Assembly (NCBI GenBank): GCA_964471825.1
Contig: CAYYKD010000013.1
Span: forward strand, 1-64,000
Direction: 5' to 3'
Length of the DNA: 64,000 nucleotides
From: CAYYKD01 sp964471825
Lineage (GTDB): Bacteria > Spirochaetota > GWE2-31-10 > CAYYKD01
Shown here piece by piece: positions 16,364 through 25,190 of the stretch. Each line of letters begins with the position of its first letter. Within the stretch, counting starts at the first letter, position 1. A model generated the notes under the pieces. The model worked only from the letters and a program-made list of their open reading frames with translations, searched no databases and was not told the origin of the DNA. Position numbers and translations under genes: made by a program.

Positions 16364-19276
16364 ATGTGTAGAAATTTATTTTTCTCTGTTATGTTTGCAG
16401 TATTGATATCGATATCACCATTATTATCTGCTGATAGTAAGAATGCAGGTGAATATCTGAAACAAGCACAGGAGCATGTTAATAAAAAAGATCTTGTGAA
16501 TGCAGAAAAGTATTTCCTGCTAGCCTCAGAGATGGTACCGGAGTCAGGGTTCTATTCTGCACAGCTTGCTCAGTTCTACTATATGCGAACAAAGGAACAC
16601 GATAAGGCTGTGACTCACTACAGAGCAGCATTTGATAAGGGGTTTCATAATGGATGGGTGTTTGTTCAAGGTGCTCAAGTTTACACAAAGCTCGGCCTCT
16701 ATGACGAGAGTACTCAATGGCTTAATATCGGCATAGATGCAAACACTCTTAGGGCAAGTGAGCTTGACGGGTTGATGAAAACTGCAGTTAAGGTAAATGA
16801 CAAGGAGAGATATAGAAAACAATTGGTTAATATCTATGGTGATCTGTGCCGGCTGTATTTTGCCATCGGTAGTTATGAGTTTGCTGTTAATTCGGGACGA
16901 ATCGGTGTCAAGCTGATTAATAAGGGGGAAAAAAACAGCATAGCCGGGAGCTATTCTAAGGCTCTTTATTACAGATCGCTAGAATCATTGAAGGAGAGAT
17001 CGTTTAAAAATGCCCAAAAGTTTATGCAGGAAGCATTAGAGGTTGTCAAGACCGATTCAGAGTTGAGTAAAAAAATGTTATCTGAGTACACCCTGCTTGA
17101 AAAACTATTCAAGAAATTTCTCTCATCTAACAATATTCAACCTGAATACACACATAGGATTTTAATACTTATAGCAGATCAATCGAACATAGATATAACT
17201 GTTCATGGAAACAGATTCAAGTTTAATGACAAAATTCACAAAACACACATAGATCACACAGAGATATCAGCTGCTTTTACTAAGTATTTTATCGAGGCGG
17301 CAACAGGTGGGCGATTTGGCATTGAGTATAGTATCGAGAACCCCGGCTTTTATATTGATAAGGCAGACTGGACAAAGCCGACTGCTGATCCGCTTGAAAC
17401 ATGGGGGCTTATCCCGAATCACAACGATCTGACACTAAGATACCCTGATTATTTTCGAGAGAGGCTGCAACATTACGATACGGTGTTGATTGTGTGGTCT
17501 ATACCGGAGTTTAACAATGCTAACGGAAGAGCTGTGAATTTTAGTGTTGAGGGATTTGATAGAGGTGTTCGTAGAGGGTTTATTCATATACCCGCAAATA
17601 GGATGACATGGAACGGTCCCGATCTGATACTGCACGAGTTTTTTCATGTTATTGAAAATATGGCGGGGGTCAGACCAATTCACGGTTATTATCCCGAAAA
17701 CAGGCACCATTTTCCGGGTTGGAAAGGTGAAAACGGCAATGACTACTACTACTGGCATCTCTCAGAATATATACCTGCCTTGCTTCAAAAAAAAGGTGAA
17801 GACTTCAGATCACTTAATTATTCTTTAAAATATCCGGTGATTAATTCAAAAAATGAGCCTTCAACACAATCTAACTCGCTCGAATTTCCAATATTTGAGT
17901 CAACAGACCGACTTGCAGCGGATAAAAAAGCGGCGGTCTATAGAACCGGGGTTATTGACAAAAGGGTGCTTGAAATATCAGAATCTATCAACAATGAAGT
18001 ATTTGACAAACCAGGTAATGAATCGCTTTTAAAACTGATCGGAGAGTTGAAGCATGGAACAGATGACCAGTTTGTAATCGCAAAGAGGATCCACGACTGG
18101 ATAACGCTTAATATCGCCTATGACTCGGATCTGTTGATAAGGATGAAGACACAGTCTGACCCCGATGGGAGCGTTGAGCCGTATGGTGTATTAAAATACG
18201 GGCGTACAAACTGTGACGGATATGCTTCTCTCTACAAAATGATGGCTGAGCTGGGTGGGCTTGAAGCGAGAGTTGTACTTGGCGTGTTAAATCGTACTGA
18301 AGGGATGACAGGCAAACCGGGGTATCACGCATGGAATACTGTAAGGCTTGATGGGAGTTTGTATATTGTTGATTGCAGTGCAAATACGAGACGGTTCTAT
18401 AATAATAAAAAATACTCAAAGATGATGGACTACGATAAAAAAAGTGATCATCTTTTTATTCACCCTGAGGCAAAGCTATTAAAATATTTTGCCTTGAACC
18501 CTGAAGAAAGACTCACAGAACGCTACATGACTGTGGAAGAGTTTCTTAAAAGACCGGATCTCGGTTCTGCTGCCTGGAAATATGGGGTAATAATGACTGA
18601 AAGTACAATCAAGAATATGAAAATAATCAATGAGAATGGCAATGACGATAAAGTAAAGTCAAGCGACCTATACGAAACAGACGATGGAAAGGTTATTCTT
18701 GAGTTTAATGGCCCCCCTGATACACATTTAACACCATATTTAAGCGACCTAAATGGAAAAACCGTGGCTAATCATGCTGTATCAGTTAGGGATGAAGGTA
18801 AAATTACCTGTATTTTCTACCCGCCCTCTGCCGGTGATTATAAAGGTATAATTCAGGCAAGATCGCTTGTAGACAGTGAGACTGTTAATCAGATATACTC
18901 CTTTGTAATTAGAAATTCGGCAAAAAAAAGTTCAAAGAAAAACCCTGTTATAAGTACATTTCAAGCTGATCTTAACAATGTCTCATTTGAAAAAGCCTAT
19001 ATCGACAAGGTTACAGGATATCTGAATATATATACAAAACACCCCTCTGCTTTTAGAATTGTTTCTCTATTACAGGACACAACCGGACAGAATGTGCAGG
19101 GAGCTGTAAAGACGCATAAATTATCAAATGGAACACGATTTGAATATTCTGTTAAACCAGAACAAGGCCAAACCATAATTATATCCGGTTCAAGAATACC
19201 GGATTCAACAGGGAGAGGCAATCAGCGTATATTTACGATTGATGGTTACATACTCTTCAATAATTCGGGGATCTAA
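16364..19276 (+). CDS. Secreted TPR, HExxH and transglutaminase-like multidomain protein
   Basis: A 970-residue protein with a cleavable signal peptide (about 1-23). TPR-like repeats cover about 25-240. A middle domain carries HEFFH (424-428) inside DLILHEFFHVIENM and further His residues downstream, a zinc-metallopeptidase-type motif. A transglutaminase-like domain follows with NCDGYASL (Cys617), YHAWN (His655) and IVDCSAN (Asp670), giving a complete Cys-His-Asp triad. The C-terminal part (about 770-965) is beta-rich. Location is periplasmic or extracellular. The three-part combination suggests a protein-processing or crosslinking enzyme, but no substrate can be named. It stands alone between two operons. 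Confidence 0.8.
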   Translation: MCRNLFFSVMFAVLISISPLLSADSKNAGEYLKQAQEHVNKKDLVNAEKYFLLASEMVPESGFYSAQLAQFYYMRTKEHDKAVTHYRAAFDKGFHNGWVFVQGAQVYTKLGLYDESTQWLNIGIDANTLRASELDGLMKTAVKVNDKERYRKQLVNIYGDLCRLYFAIGSYEFAVNSGRIGVKLINKGEKNSIAGSYSKALYYRSLESLKERSFKNAQKFMQEALEVVKTDSELSKKMLSEYTLLEKLFKKFLSSNNIQPEYTHRILILIADQSNIDITVHGNRFKFNDKIHKTHIDHTEISAAFTKYFIEAATGGRFGIEYSIENPGFYIDKADWTKPTADPLETWGLIPNHNDLTLRYPDYFRERLQHYDTVLIVWSIPEFNNANGRAVNFSVEGFDRGVRRGFIHIPANRMTWNGPDLILHEFFHVIENMAGVRPIHGYYPENRHHFPGWKGENGNDYYYWHLSEYIPALLQKKGEDFRSLNYSLKYPVINSKNEPSTQSNSLEFPIFESTDRLAADKKAAVYRTGVIDKRVLEISESINNEVFDKPGNESLLKLIGELKHGTDDQFVIAKRIHDWITLNIAYDSDLLIRMKTQSDPDGSVEPYGVLKYGRTNCDGYASLYKMMAELGGLEARVVLGVLNRTEGMTGKPGYHAWNTVRLDGSLYIVDCSANTRRFYNNKKYSKMMDYDKKSDHLFIHPEAKLLKYFALNPEERLTERYMTVEEFLKRPDLGSAAWKYGVIMTESTIKNMKIINENGNDDKVKSSDLYETDDGKVILEFNGPPDTHLTPYLSDLNGKTVANHAVSVRDEGKITCIFYPPSAGDYKGIIQARSLVDSETVNQIYSFVIRNSAKKSSKKNPVISTFQADLNNVSFEKAYIDKVTGYLNIYTKHPSAFRIVSLLQDTTGQNVQGAVKTHKLSNGTRFEYSVKPEQGQTIIISGSRIPDSTGRGNQRIFTIDGYILFNNSGI

Positions 19277-19347
19277 TTCTTAAAAAAGTCAATATCTATG
19301 TAAGCATTGTGGTTAAAATATTGTAACTAAAGTAAATGGATGGAAAT

Positions 19348-20265
19348 ATGAAAATAAAAAAAACCGTATATTTAATAAGTGCATTTTTATGCTTGTCTAT
19401 CACAGTTATAAATGCTCAAGGGTTTTCGGTAGGGGATCATGTGCTTGCAAAGAAGCACGATTACTATGCAGGCAAGATAGTAAAAGTTTTCGGTGATTAT
19501 TATGAGGTTGCTATTTTCTATAACGGTTCTACTTTTAAAATAATCGGTGCCAACCTTATACCGCTTAAACAAAACTGGAAAGTAGGTGAGTGGGTAGCTA
19601 CCGATTGGAGTAATGAAAGAGAGTTTTTTAAAGTGCAGATTGTACATAATGAGGCAGGGCGATATCTCTGTGTTGACTGGCCCCGGTTGGATATGATTTG
19701 GCGTGATTATACCACACTTGTACCGCTTGAATATATCGATGTGCTGGGAAAAGACTATGACAGTACATATAACACTACAAAACCTAAGTCGGCATTGATC
19801 GCATCAGACCAACAGATAGTTAATGATCAACCATCTGATAATAATAATAAAGCAGATAATACTACAAAAATAGAACAAATAATTAAGCAAGGTGATCAGG
19901 TTAAAATAAATTGGCAGGGGACATGGTATGTCGGTAAAATACTGAAGAAACAGGATGATAAATACTATATAAGTTATGATGGGTACGGCAAGTCTTGGAA
20001 TGAGTGGGTTGGACCGGAGCGGATCCGTAAAGAAAACGAATCGGGCAGTAAACCTGAGGTAAACAATGGAAAAGTAAACTGGAAGGTAGGTGATCTTGCA
20101 TGGAATACATTTACCAATGAGGGGAAGTATTATAGAGTGAAACTTATCGCTACAGATGGTTATCAATGGCTTGTAATGGAACTTTATTCAACAGAGGTGG
20201 ATTGGAAAAAACCGAAAGACCTGTTTGTTGATAAGCCTGCACAGACATTTTTTCCCGGCAAGTAA
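19348..20265 (+). CDS. Secreted protein with four Tudor/SH3-like repeats
   Basis: ATG 19348 is chosen because the signal peptide (MKIKKTVYLISAFLCLSITV...) then begins directly; ATG 19336 is possible. The mature protein has four similar modules: VGDHVLAKKHDYYAGKIVKV, VGEWVATDWSN...RYLCVDW, QVKINWQGTWYVGKIL...YDGYGKSWNEWVGPERIR, and VGDLAWNTFTNEGKYYRVKL. The third closely resembles Agenet/Tudor/chromo-barrel repeats, normally intracellular readers of modified proteins in eukaryotes. Here they are exported, so they probably bind envelope or host ligands, which is an inference. A linker rich in Asn/Thr separates modules two and three. Confidence 0.75.
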   Translation: MKIKKTVYLISAFLCLSITVINAQGFSVGDHVLAKKHDYYAGKIVKVFGDYYEVAIFYNGSTFKIIGANLIPLKQNWKVGEWVATDWSNEREFFKVQIVHNEAGRYLCVDWPRLDMIWRDYTTLVPLEYIDVLGKDYDSTYNTTKPKSALIASDQQIVNDQPSDNNNKADNTTKIEQIIKQGDQVKINWQGTWYVGKILKKQDDKYYISYDGYGKSWNEWVGPERIRKENESGSKPEVNNGKVNWKVGDLAWNTFTNEGKYYRVKLIATDGYQWLVMELYSTEVDWKKPKDLFVDKPAQTFFPGK

Positions 20266-20313
20266 CAACAAATTCAGATAGAGAATTAATTATATAGAAT
20301 GGAGGTGAAGTAG

Positions 20314-20709
20314 ATGTCGCTTATTTCAAAAGTTAATAGGGCAAAAGTTGAGATTGAATACCTTGGTGAGCATCACATGGGGTGTGCCTCCTTGTCATTT
20401 AAGCTTGACAGAAAATTTCGGGGGGTGGATAAGTTTTACAATACAAATGGTCAAGCCTTATTTGATACAAAGTTACCCTACCTGATTATCTATGACGCAC
20501 GGGTTATATTAGTTTTCGACTATGTAAAAAAAGAGGTCTATCATATAGATAGTTCAGGAAATTCAATTATTAACAATGTCTCAATTGATAACGGGTTGAT
20601 AATCTATTCAAATAGTGAAAATAAATCCCTAAAGTATGATCTAACAAAAAACAGACCTGATATTGGCTATGGAAAAGTAAACAATGGTAGATTTCCTAGT
20701 GCAGTGTAG
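20314..20709 (+). CDS. Hypothetical 131-residue protein
   Basis: A strong GGAGGTG ribosome binding site precedes the ATG. The product is beta-rich, without signal peptide or membrane segment, and contains VILVFDYVKKEVYHID. I do not recognise the family. It follows the Tudor-like protein gene by about 50 bases and may be co-transcribed. The 3-prime end faces the dsbD gene. Confidence 0.65.
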   Translation: MSLISKVNRAKVEIEYLGEHHMGCASLSFKLDRKFRGVDKFYNTNGQALFDTKLPYLIIYDARVILVFDYVKKEVYHIDSSGNSIINNVSIDNGLIIYSNSENKSLKYDLTKNRPDIGYGKVNNGRFPSAV

Positions 20710-20756
20710 GGGCTCAGTTGAGGTCTGTCTTATCGGTATTGACAAAAAGCTAATGA

Positions 20757-22568
20757 TTATTTATTAAGAGTCTCTATCTCTGACTTTAGACTTTCAATAA
20801 AGGTGCTTGAATTATCAAATCCCGCCCATACTTTAATAATATCTCCATCAGGAGAAATTATTGCAATAAATGGCACACTCTTTACTCCAAATTTTTCTTC
20901 AAGGTACTCTCTGTGATGGTCATAGTTCATCTTAACAGGTATAAATTGTGTCTGCAGAGTCTCATACAGTTGAGTATCGGCAATTATCTCCTTCTCAACC
21001 TTCCTGCATATCGTACACCAATCTGCATAGAGATCAAGGAAGACGGGTTTGCCTGTCTCCTTTGAGGTCACCGCTGCTGTCCTATAATCAGATAACCAGT
21101 CAGGGCCGCCAAACTTTACAGAACTATAGCCAAAGTAACCGGAAACGAGAGCTATTAAGATAAGGATGAGAATTGAATGTCTATAACCCTCTTTGCCATA
21201 GAGTGAGACTAGTTTGATAAATGAAAGTATCACAGTAACAGAGGATGCTACTATAACCAATAAAATATAGTAGAGGCTGTTAATCTGAATCATTTTGAAT
21301 AGAAGGTCTGCAAAATATAGAGCAGAACCGAAAACAAACACTCCTATGAGGATTTTTACTCTAACCATCCAGTTACCTGATCTTGGAAGTTTGGATGATA
21401 GCTGCGAGAAGATCGCTAGAAGCAAAAATAACAATGACATGCCGGCCGAGAAGCCAAGCATTAGAATACCGCCAAGGAATGGGTTGCCTGCCTGCATAAC
21501 ACCTGTGAGTAGAAAAAATACTATAGGGCCTACACATGGGCTAGCCACAAGACCTGTAACAATTCCCATAAAGAAGATTCCACCCAGACTATCAGAGCGG
21601 TTTGGAGAACCTGACTTCAGGCCGGATAGAAACGCTGGCATTTTAATTTCATAGATCTCAAAAAGAGAAAGAGCAAGGGCAAAAAAGACAAGCGTAACAA
21701 TACCAAAAAAAATAGGTGTATTTGTTAGGGAACCAAACAGTCCACCCGTGAGACCTGCTATAACTCCCAGGGCTGTATAGACAAGAATCATACCCAGGAC
21801 ATAGATAAATGCTGCTGCCGTCCTATATGATGACGATCTCTGCTTTTTACCGGCAATTTTATCTTCATTGGAGAGTTGTCCGATCGACATTCGACTAAAG
21901 AGTCCGATAGTTATCGGTATAACAGGATATACGCAGGGTGTAAGACTTGCAAGGACTCCACCTATAAATGCTAAGATAAACGAAAAAATGGGTCTACCTG
22001 TATTTTCCTTAAGAAGGTCGCTAATAACTTCAGAGAATCCCCTCTTTGTTTTCTTCGGAGTGTTATTTTTAAGGGGTGAGTTAATTGTGTTAGTTGAGTT
22101 TACTGAATTATTTAATTCTGGCGAGTTATCGGTTTGTTCTCCCAAAGTTATTTTGCCGTCAGAGAGGGTAAATGTAAACTCCTCAGGCGGATAGCAGGAG
22201 TTTTGAATCTCATTGCAGAGTTGACTGGATATAACAAATTGTCCCCTTGCATCTTTTAGTGAGTTAAGACCACCACTATATGGGATCTCAACTACATTTG
22301 AGCCCCTCATTATTATTTCATCGTCCTTCCTGGTTCCCTTAGGCATTATCGGTTTTTTAAAAATACTCTTTGTTTCCGAACTATATTTTACTTCAAACTT
22401 TATGGCGTATGGCGAGTCTATATATGCATAGGTTCCACTAGGAAATGATACCGTTATAATAACCGCTCTTTCGTTGTAGTCCCATGAAAAAGTGGGCGTC
22501 TCTGACTGTGCATAGGTTAATGCTGCCAACAAGACAAACAATACTACAAAACTAGATTTCTTCTGCAT
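20757..22568 (-). CDS. dsbD: Thiol:disulfide interchange protein DsbD
   Basis: About 603 residues, full family length. Signal peptide (about 1-21), N-terminal DsbD-alpha domain with Cys pair in LCNEIQNSCYPP, a central eight-helix membrane domain with TPCVYPVIPITIG and SPCVGPIVFF, and a C-terminal thioredoxin domain with WCTIC (Cys518 and Cys521). It moves electrons from cytosolic thioredoxin across the inner membrane to periplasmic thiol proteins, including cytochrome c maturation factors such as the ResB/CcsA pair at 42-44 kb. ATG 22568 is chosen over an upstream TTG because GGAGG lies just before it. Confidence 0.97.
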   Translation of the reverse strand: MQKKSSFVVLFVLLAALTYAQSETPTFSWDYNERAVIITVSFPSGTYAYIDSPYAIKFEVKYSSETKSIFKKPIMPKGTRKDDEIIMRGSNVVEIPYSGGLNSLKDARGQFVISSQLCNEIQNSCYPPEEFTFTLSDGKITLGEQTDNSPELNNSVNSTNTINSPLKNNTPKKTKRGFSEVISDLLKENTGRPIFSFILAFIGGVLASLTPCVYPVIPITIGLFSRMSIGQLSNEDKIAGKKQRSSSYRTAAAFIYVLGMILVYTALGVIAGLTGGLFGSLTNTPIFFGIVTLVFFALALSLFEIYEIKMPAFLSGLKSGSPNRSDSLGGIFFMGIVTGLVASPCVGPIVFFLLTGVMQAGNPFLGGILMLGFSAGMSLLFLLLAIFSQLSSKLPRSGNWMVRVKILIGVFVFGSALYFADLLFKMIQINSLYYILLVIVASSVTVILSFIKLVSLYGKEGYRHSILILILIALVSGYFGYSSVKFGGPDWLSDYRTAAVTSKETGKPVFLDLYADWCTICRKVEKEIIADTQLYETLQTQFIPVKMNYDHHREYLEEKFGVKSVPFIAIISPDGDIIKVWAGFDNSSTFIESLKSEIETLNK

Positions 22569-22603
22569 ACTATCCTCCAAACTATTTTTCCCTATGGAAA
22601 AAA

Positions 22604-22650
22604 TCTAAAAATTGATTTTTTAAAGTATAAGAATGATCATTAAATAAGTC
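22604..22650. repeat. 47-bp direct repeat, copy 1, abutting the assembly gap
   Basis: Forty-six of 47 bases equal 22764-22810. It ends exactly at the first N of the gap, which suggests the gap exists because the assembler met this sequence twice. Confidence 0.9.
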
Positions 22651-22660
22651 NNNNNNNNNN
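22651..22660. other. Assembly gap (10 N)
   Basis: Ten undetermined bases. The sequence on the left edge recurs 113 bases into the right side, so the join may be artefactual or the repeat array may be longer than shown. Confidence 0.98.
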
Positions 22661-22763
22661 GTTGGTGGCCTAGACACAACTGTAATACAAAAAAAGTTAA
22701 TATAAATTTAAACTTTCAACTGAATTAATACAATCCATCATTTTATAATCTTTTAAGGCGGGT

Positions 22764-22810
22764 TCTAAAAATTGATTTTTTAAAGTATAAGAATGTTCAT
22801 TAAATAAGTC
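22764..22810. repeat. 47-bp direct repeat, copy 2
   Basis: Second copy of the sequence at 22604-22650 with a single A-to-T difference. It lies in the roughly 330-base gene-free stretch between dsbD and the secreted-protein pseudogene, which otherwise shows nothing recognisable. Confidence 0.9.
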
Positions 22811-22893
22811 AACAAATATTATGACAGAAATTTTTTAACTCAACTAGATCTTTAGAATTTGCACATGATTAATCTTTAGTGATATTAAAAAAA

Positions 22894-23443
22894 TTAAGTC
22901 AAAACACTTATTGAGTTGTTTAGAATTCTTGCACTATTATCAATACTTTTTGAAGTTCTTTTTTTAAAAGAGAGATTGTCAAAAATTGAGCTAACACCTT
23001 TTATCAGAGTGTCTGGATATTGAGTTATATTTTCAAAATTCAAACTTATTGATTTTATGGCCTCTTGATTCGGAAGATTGTAGTAATTAATTATTAATAA
23101 ATACCCGTTTTATGAAGAACTGATCTTTGGAATAATGATACGGGTTAAGCCTAGATATTCTGCATATAAAGACGCAACTGCTAAAGTAATATTTTTAATT
23201 TTTGGCATTTCTAATTTATAGCTGAGTTCTTCAAAATCCGGGCCACCTATTAGTTCAATTTCTTAGTTCAATTTCATTAATACTATAAAATATACTATTT
23301 GAAATTTCTGAAAAACTCTTACCATCACCGGCATTGATATCAGTTAAATGTAAAGGAACCAATAAAATTTTATCTGATGCGAAGGACAGGCTGCTAAGGA
23401 GAATAAATAAAATTACAACTTTACTACTGCCACCTATGTACAT
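22894..23443 (-). pseudogene. Decayed secreted protein gene (tandem duplication plus stop)
   Basis: The frame from 23443 encodes a signal peptide (VVILFILLSSLSFASD) and about 60 residues, then breaks at a perfect 13-bp tandem duplication (TTAGTTCAATTTC twice, about 23250-23276). Removing one copy restores the frame, giving ...INEIELIGGPDFEELSYK... through to RIIIPKISSS. An in-frame TAA there is followed by another 60 sense codons ending at 22894. The reconstructed protein (about 180 residues) resembles the N-terminal parts of the exported proteins at 48929 and 49905 in style: KILLVPL start, then NGYLLIINYYNL in place of a YLFLKLTLVN-type strand. So this is a broken paralogue-like gene; the exact relationship needs alignment. 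Confidence 0.7.
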
Positions 23444-23552
23444 AAACTATTACTCCATTTTTCGCGGGTTAAAAATATAATTTCGGCTTTATGGCGGGTT
23501 TTTTAATAATTTAGTAAAATTTATTAATAATTCCACTTATTAATACAATAAG

Positions 23553-23593
23553 GAGGTAGACATAAGATTTAACTAATGTCATACCTCTTTTTT
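23553..23593 (+). terminator. Hairpin with T-run between two minus-strand genes
   Basis: GAGGTA-GACAT (23553-23563) pairs with ATGTC-A-TACCTC (23576-23587), with one bulged base and a 12-base loop, followed by TTTTTT on the plus strand. As a terminator it would act on plus-strand transcripts, although both neighbours are on the minus strand. It may instead be a palindromic repeat. Confidence 0.4.
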
Positions 23594-23621
23594 CCATACC
23601 TGTCTTATATAGTTTTAATTG

Positions 23622-24113
23622 CTAAAATTCTCTTGAAGCACAATTTAATGAAGAAGAACGGAATTCTATCCTCTTAATATTCATCTTGTCTTTCAATAAT
23701 TCGTAAAATACTGTACAGAACCATTCACAAGTAGATGGCCCTTTGCTCACAGACACCCTACTTTCCGGAAATGATTTAATCAACTCATGATTGAGTGCTT
23801 TTGCCGGTGTTCCAAATCTTTTTGTTGTTCCCTTCATTCCTGTTTTCTCATAACCTTGTAACACTAAATCAAGTAAGGGGTCGCCTTCCTGAAAAATAGT
23901 TCCATGATGAAAATTGTCTGCAACTGCCCAAGCTAGTTTTTGTGCCTCTTTAACCGGAAAAGCATAATTATGTTCGTTCATATCCCCTTCAATTTCAATA
24001 GTTAAATAACCTGAGTGTCCATGAAGATAACTTGCTTCTCCCGGGTAATTCATAAATCTGTGTGCATACTGGAAATCCAATTTCACAATTGACCTGTACT
24101 TGTTGTTTGCCAT
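23622..24113 (-). CDS. 6-carboxytetrahydropterin synthase (QueD/PTPS) family protein lacking catalytic Cys
   Basis: A 163-residue protein with the PTPS zinc site: His18 in YAHRF and HGH at 31-33, followed by SGYLTIEIEG. In QueD enzymes a catalytic Cys lies four residues before the first His of HGH; here that position is Ala27 (PGEASYLHGH). The acidic partner near the C-terminus is present as GPSTCEWFCTVFYELL. Loss of the Cys suggests a divergent activity, such as a PTPS-like pterin lyase variant or a non-queuosine role. No other queuosine genes are nearby, so it does not look like part of a que operon. It lies in the accessory island. Confidence 0.85.
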   Translation of the reverse strand: MANNKYRSIVKLDFQYAHRFMNYPGEASYLHGHSGYLTIEIEGDMNEHNYAFPVKEAQKLAWAVADNFHHGTIFQEGDPLLDLVLQGYEKTGMKGTTKRFGTPAKALNHELIKSFPESRVSVSKGPSTCEWFCTVFYELLKDKMNIKRIEFRSSSLNCASREF

Positions 24114-24529
24114 AAAAAACTCCTTGTAATATTTTTATCTATAATTTTAATACTACAATTATTTTCTTGAAAATCAAAATACTTTTTTATAAAAATATCA
24201 TTGTTTGGTTTTATCCTAATCTCCCCGCCAAATTGTCGACAACTTTAAGTGTAAATGTATTTAGAACGACAATAAAATATATTCCTTAGAGGCTCTTGCA
24301 AAATTAGTCGAATACATAGGAAAAAAACTTCTATATAATTGACTATTGATCAAGTCAAAACAACATTCAAAGTCCATAGAGGATCAATTACTAGCAACAT
24401 ATCAAATGCTTTGCAGTTTCGTTCAACTATTTCTACCCGAAATCTAGACAGCTTGATTTTAGATATTAGTATTGGCGGTGTAAATTTTTGGATAGAAATT
24501 TAAGAGTTGTGTGCTGTTGACCAAAATAT
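24114..24529. other. Gene-free stretch with repeat motif and possible gene remnant
   Basis: About 415 bases without a convincing gene. GAGGCTCTTGCAAAA occurs at 24289-24303. From about 24340 to 24505, reading frames of roughly 50 codons are open on both strands but lack ATG starts. They may be an eroded mobile-element gene ending beside the motif, but I cannot prove it. Confidence 0.5.
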
Positions 24530-24931
24530 TTATTCACATTTTATTTCGTTCTCAATTTCTATTTCTAAATCTAAAAATTCCTTCATTGATTTTGCATAAG
24601 GCACCTTATTTTCTAGATCAAAATCACATTCGTGATCAGCGTAATAAATATTCTGATTATTACTTTCTAAGTTAATAAAATAATAATCACCACATCCATC
24701 ATGTCCAAATGCGAATAAATTTTTAGGCCAAGTATGTCCGTTAAAACCATTTTTTACCAAATCAATATTATCTTCAATTATCTAATTTATATCATCATTT
24801 AATGCTATTCTAAGATTAGAATATTTTTCTTCATTTTCAAAAGGATACTTTTTTACAATATCTTTGTAATATTCTGGTAGTTTAATTTTTAATGTCGTTT
24901 CTATCAAATTTAGTAAATCATCATTAATCAT
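24530..24931 (-). pseudogene. SMI1/KNR4 (SUKH)-type protein gene interrupted by in-frame TAG
   Basis: From ATG 24931, after AAGG, the frame encodes MINDDLLNLIETTLKIKLPE, then meets TAG at codon 50 (24784-24782), then continues in the same frame with NGFNGHTWPKNLFAFGHDG and CGDYYFINLES to 24530. The FAFGHDGCGDYYFINL and YYADHECDF motifs are typical of SMI1/KNR4 immunity proteins that neutralise polymorphic or contact-dependent toxins. Total length of 133 codons suits the family. A single substitution would restore it, so it is a very recent pseudogene or a sequencing error. A shorter product starting after the stop is less likely. Confidence 0.8.
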
Positions 24932-25190
24932 AACAACCTTCCATATTAATTAGTTTTGGTCAATTTTATCCAAAACTTAGAAAAACTATTTTTTTTGATA
25001 ATAAAATAAATATCAATAAAATATTCGCTTTAATATTCGCTTTGAGTTTAAAATAAATGTTTTTTATATAATCTCTTAAAGCCACCGCCACAGGTAGTTT
25101 CAGATCAACGAAACTCAGATAGGCGAGGTTGCTGGAGGTTACTCATAGTGTTGAGCGTCTTCGCTTTTTTAATCGAGCGAGGCTCATTTC

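Noticed and set aside
17435..17758. 107-codon minus-strand frame inside the transglutaminase gene
   Set aside because: It is antisense to a well-supported domain (HEFFH region), with no family resemblance; a shadow frame.
24341..24505. Open frames of about 50 codons on both strands next to the GAGGCTCTTGCAAAA motif, perhaps a transposase remnant
   Set aside because: No ATG start and no motif that I can match with certainty. Reported only as a possible remnant.
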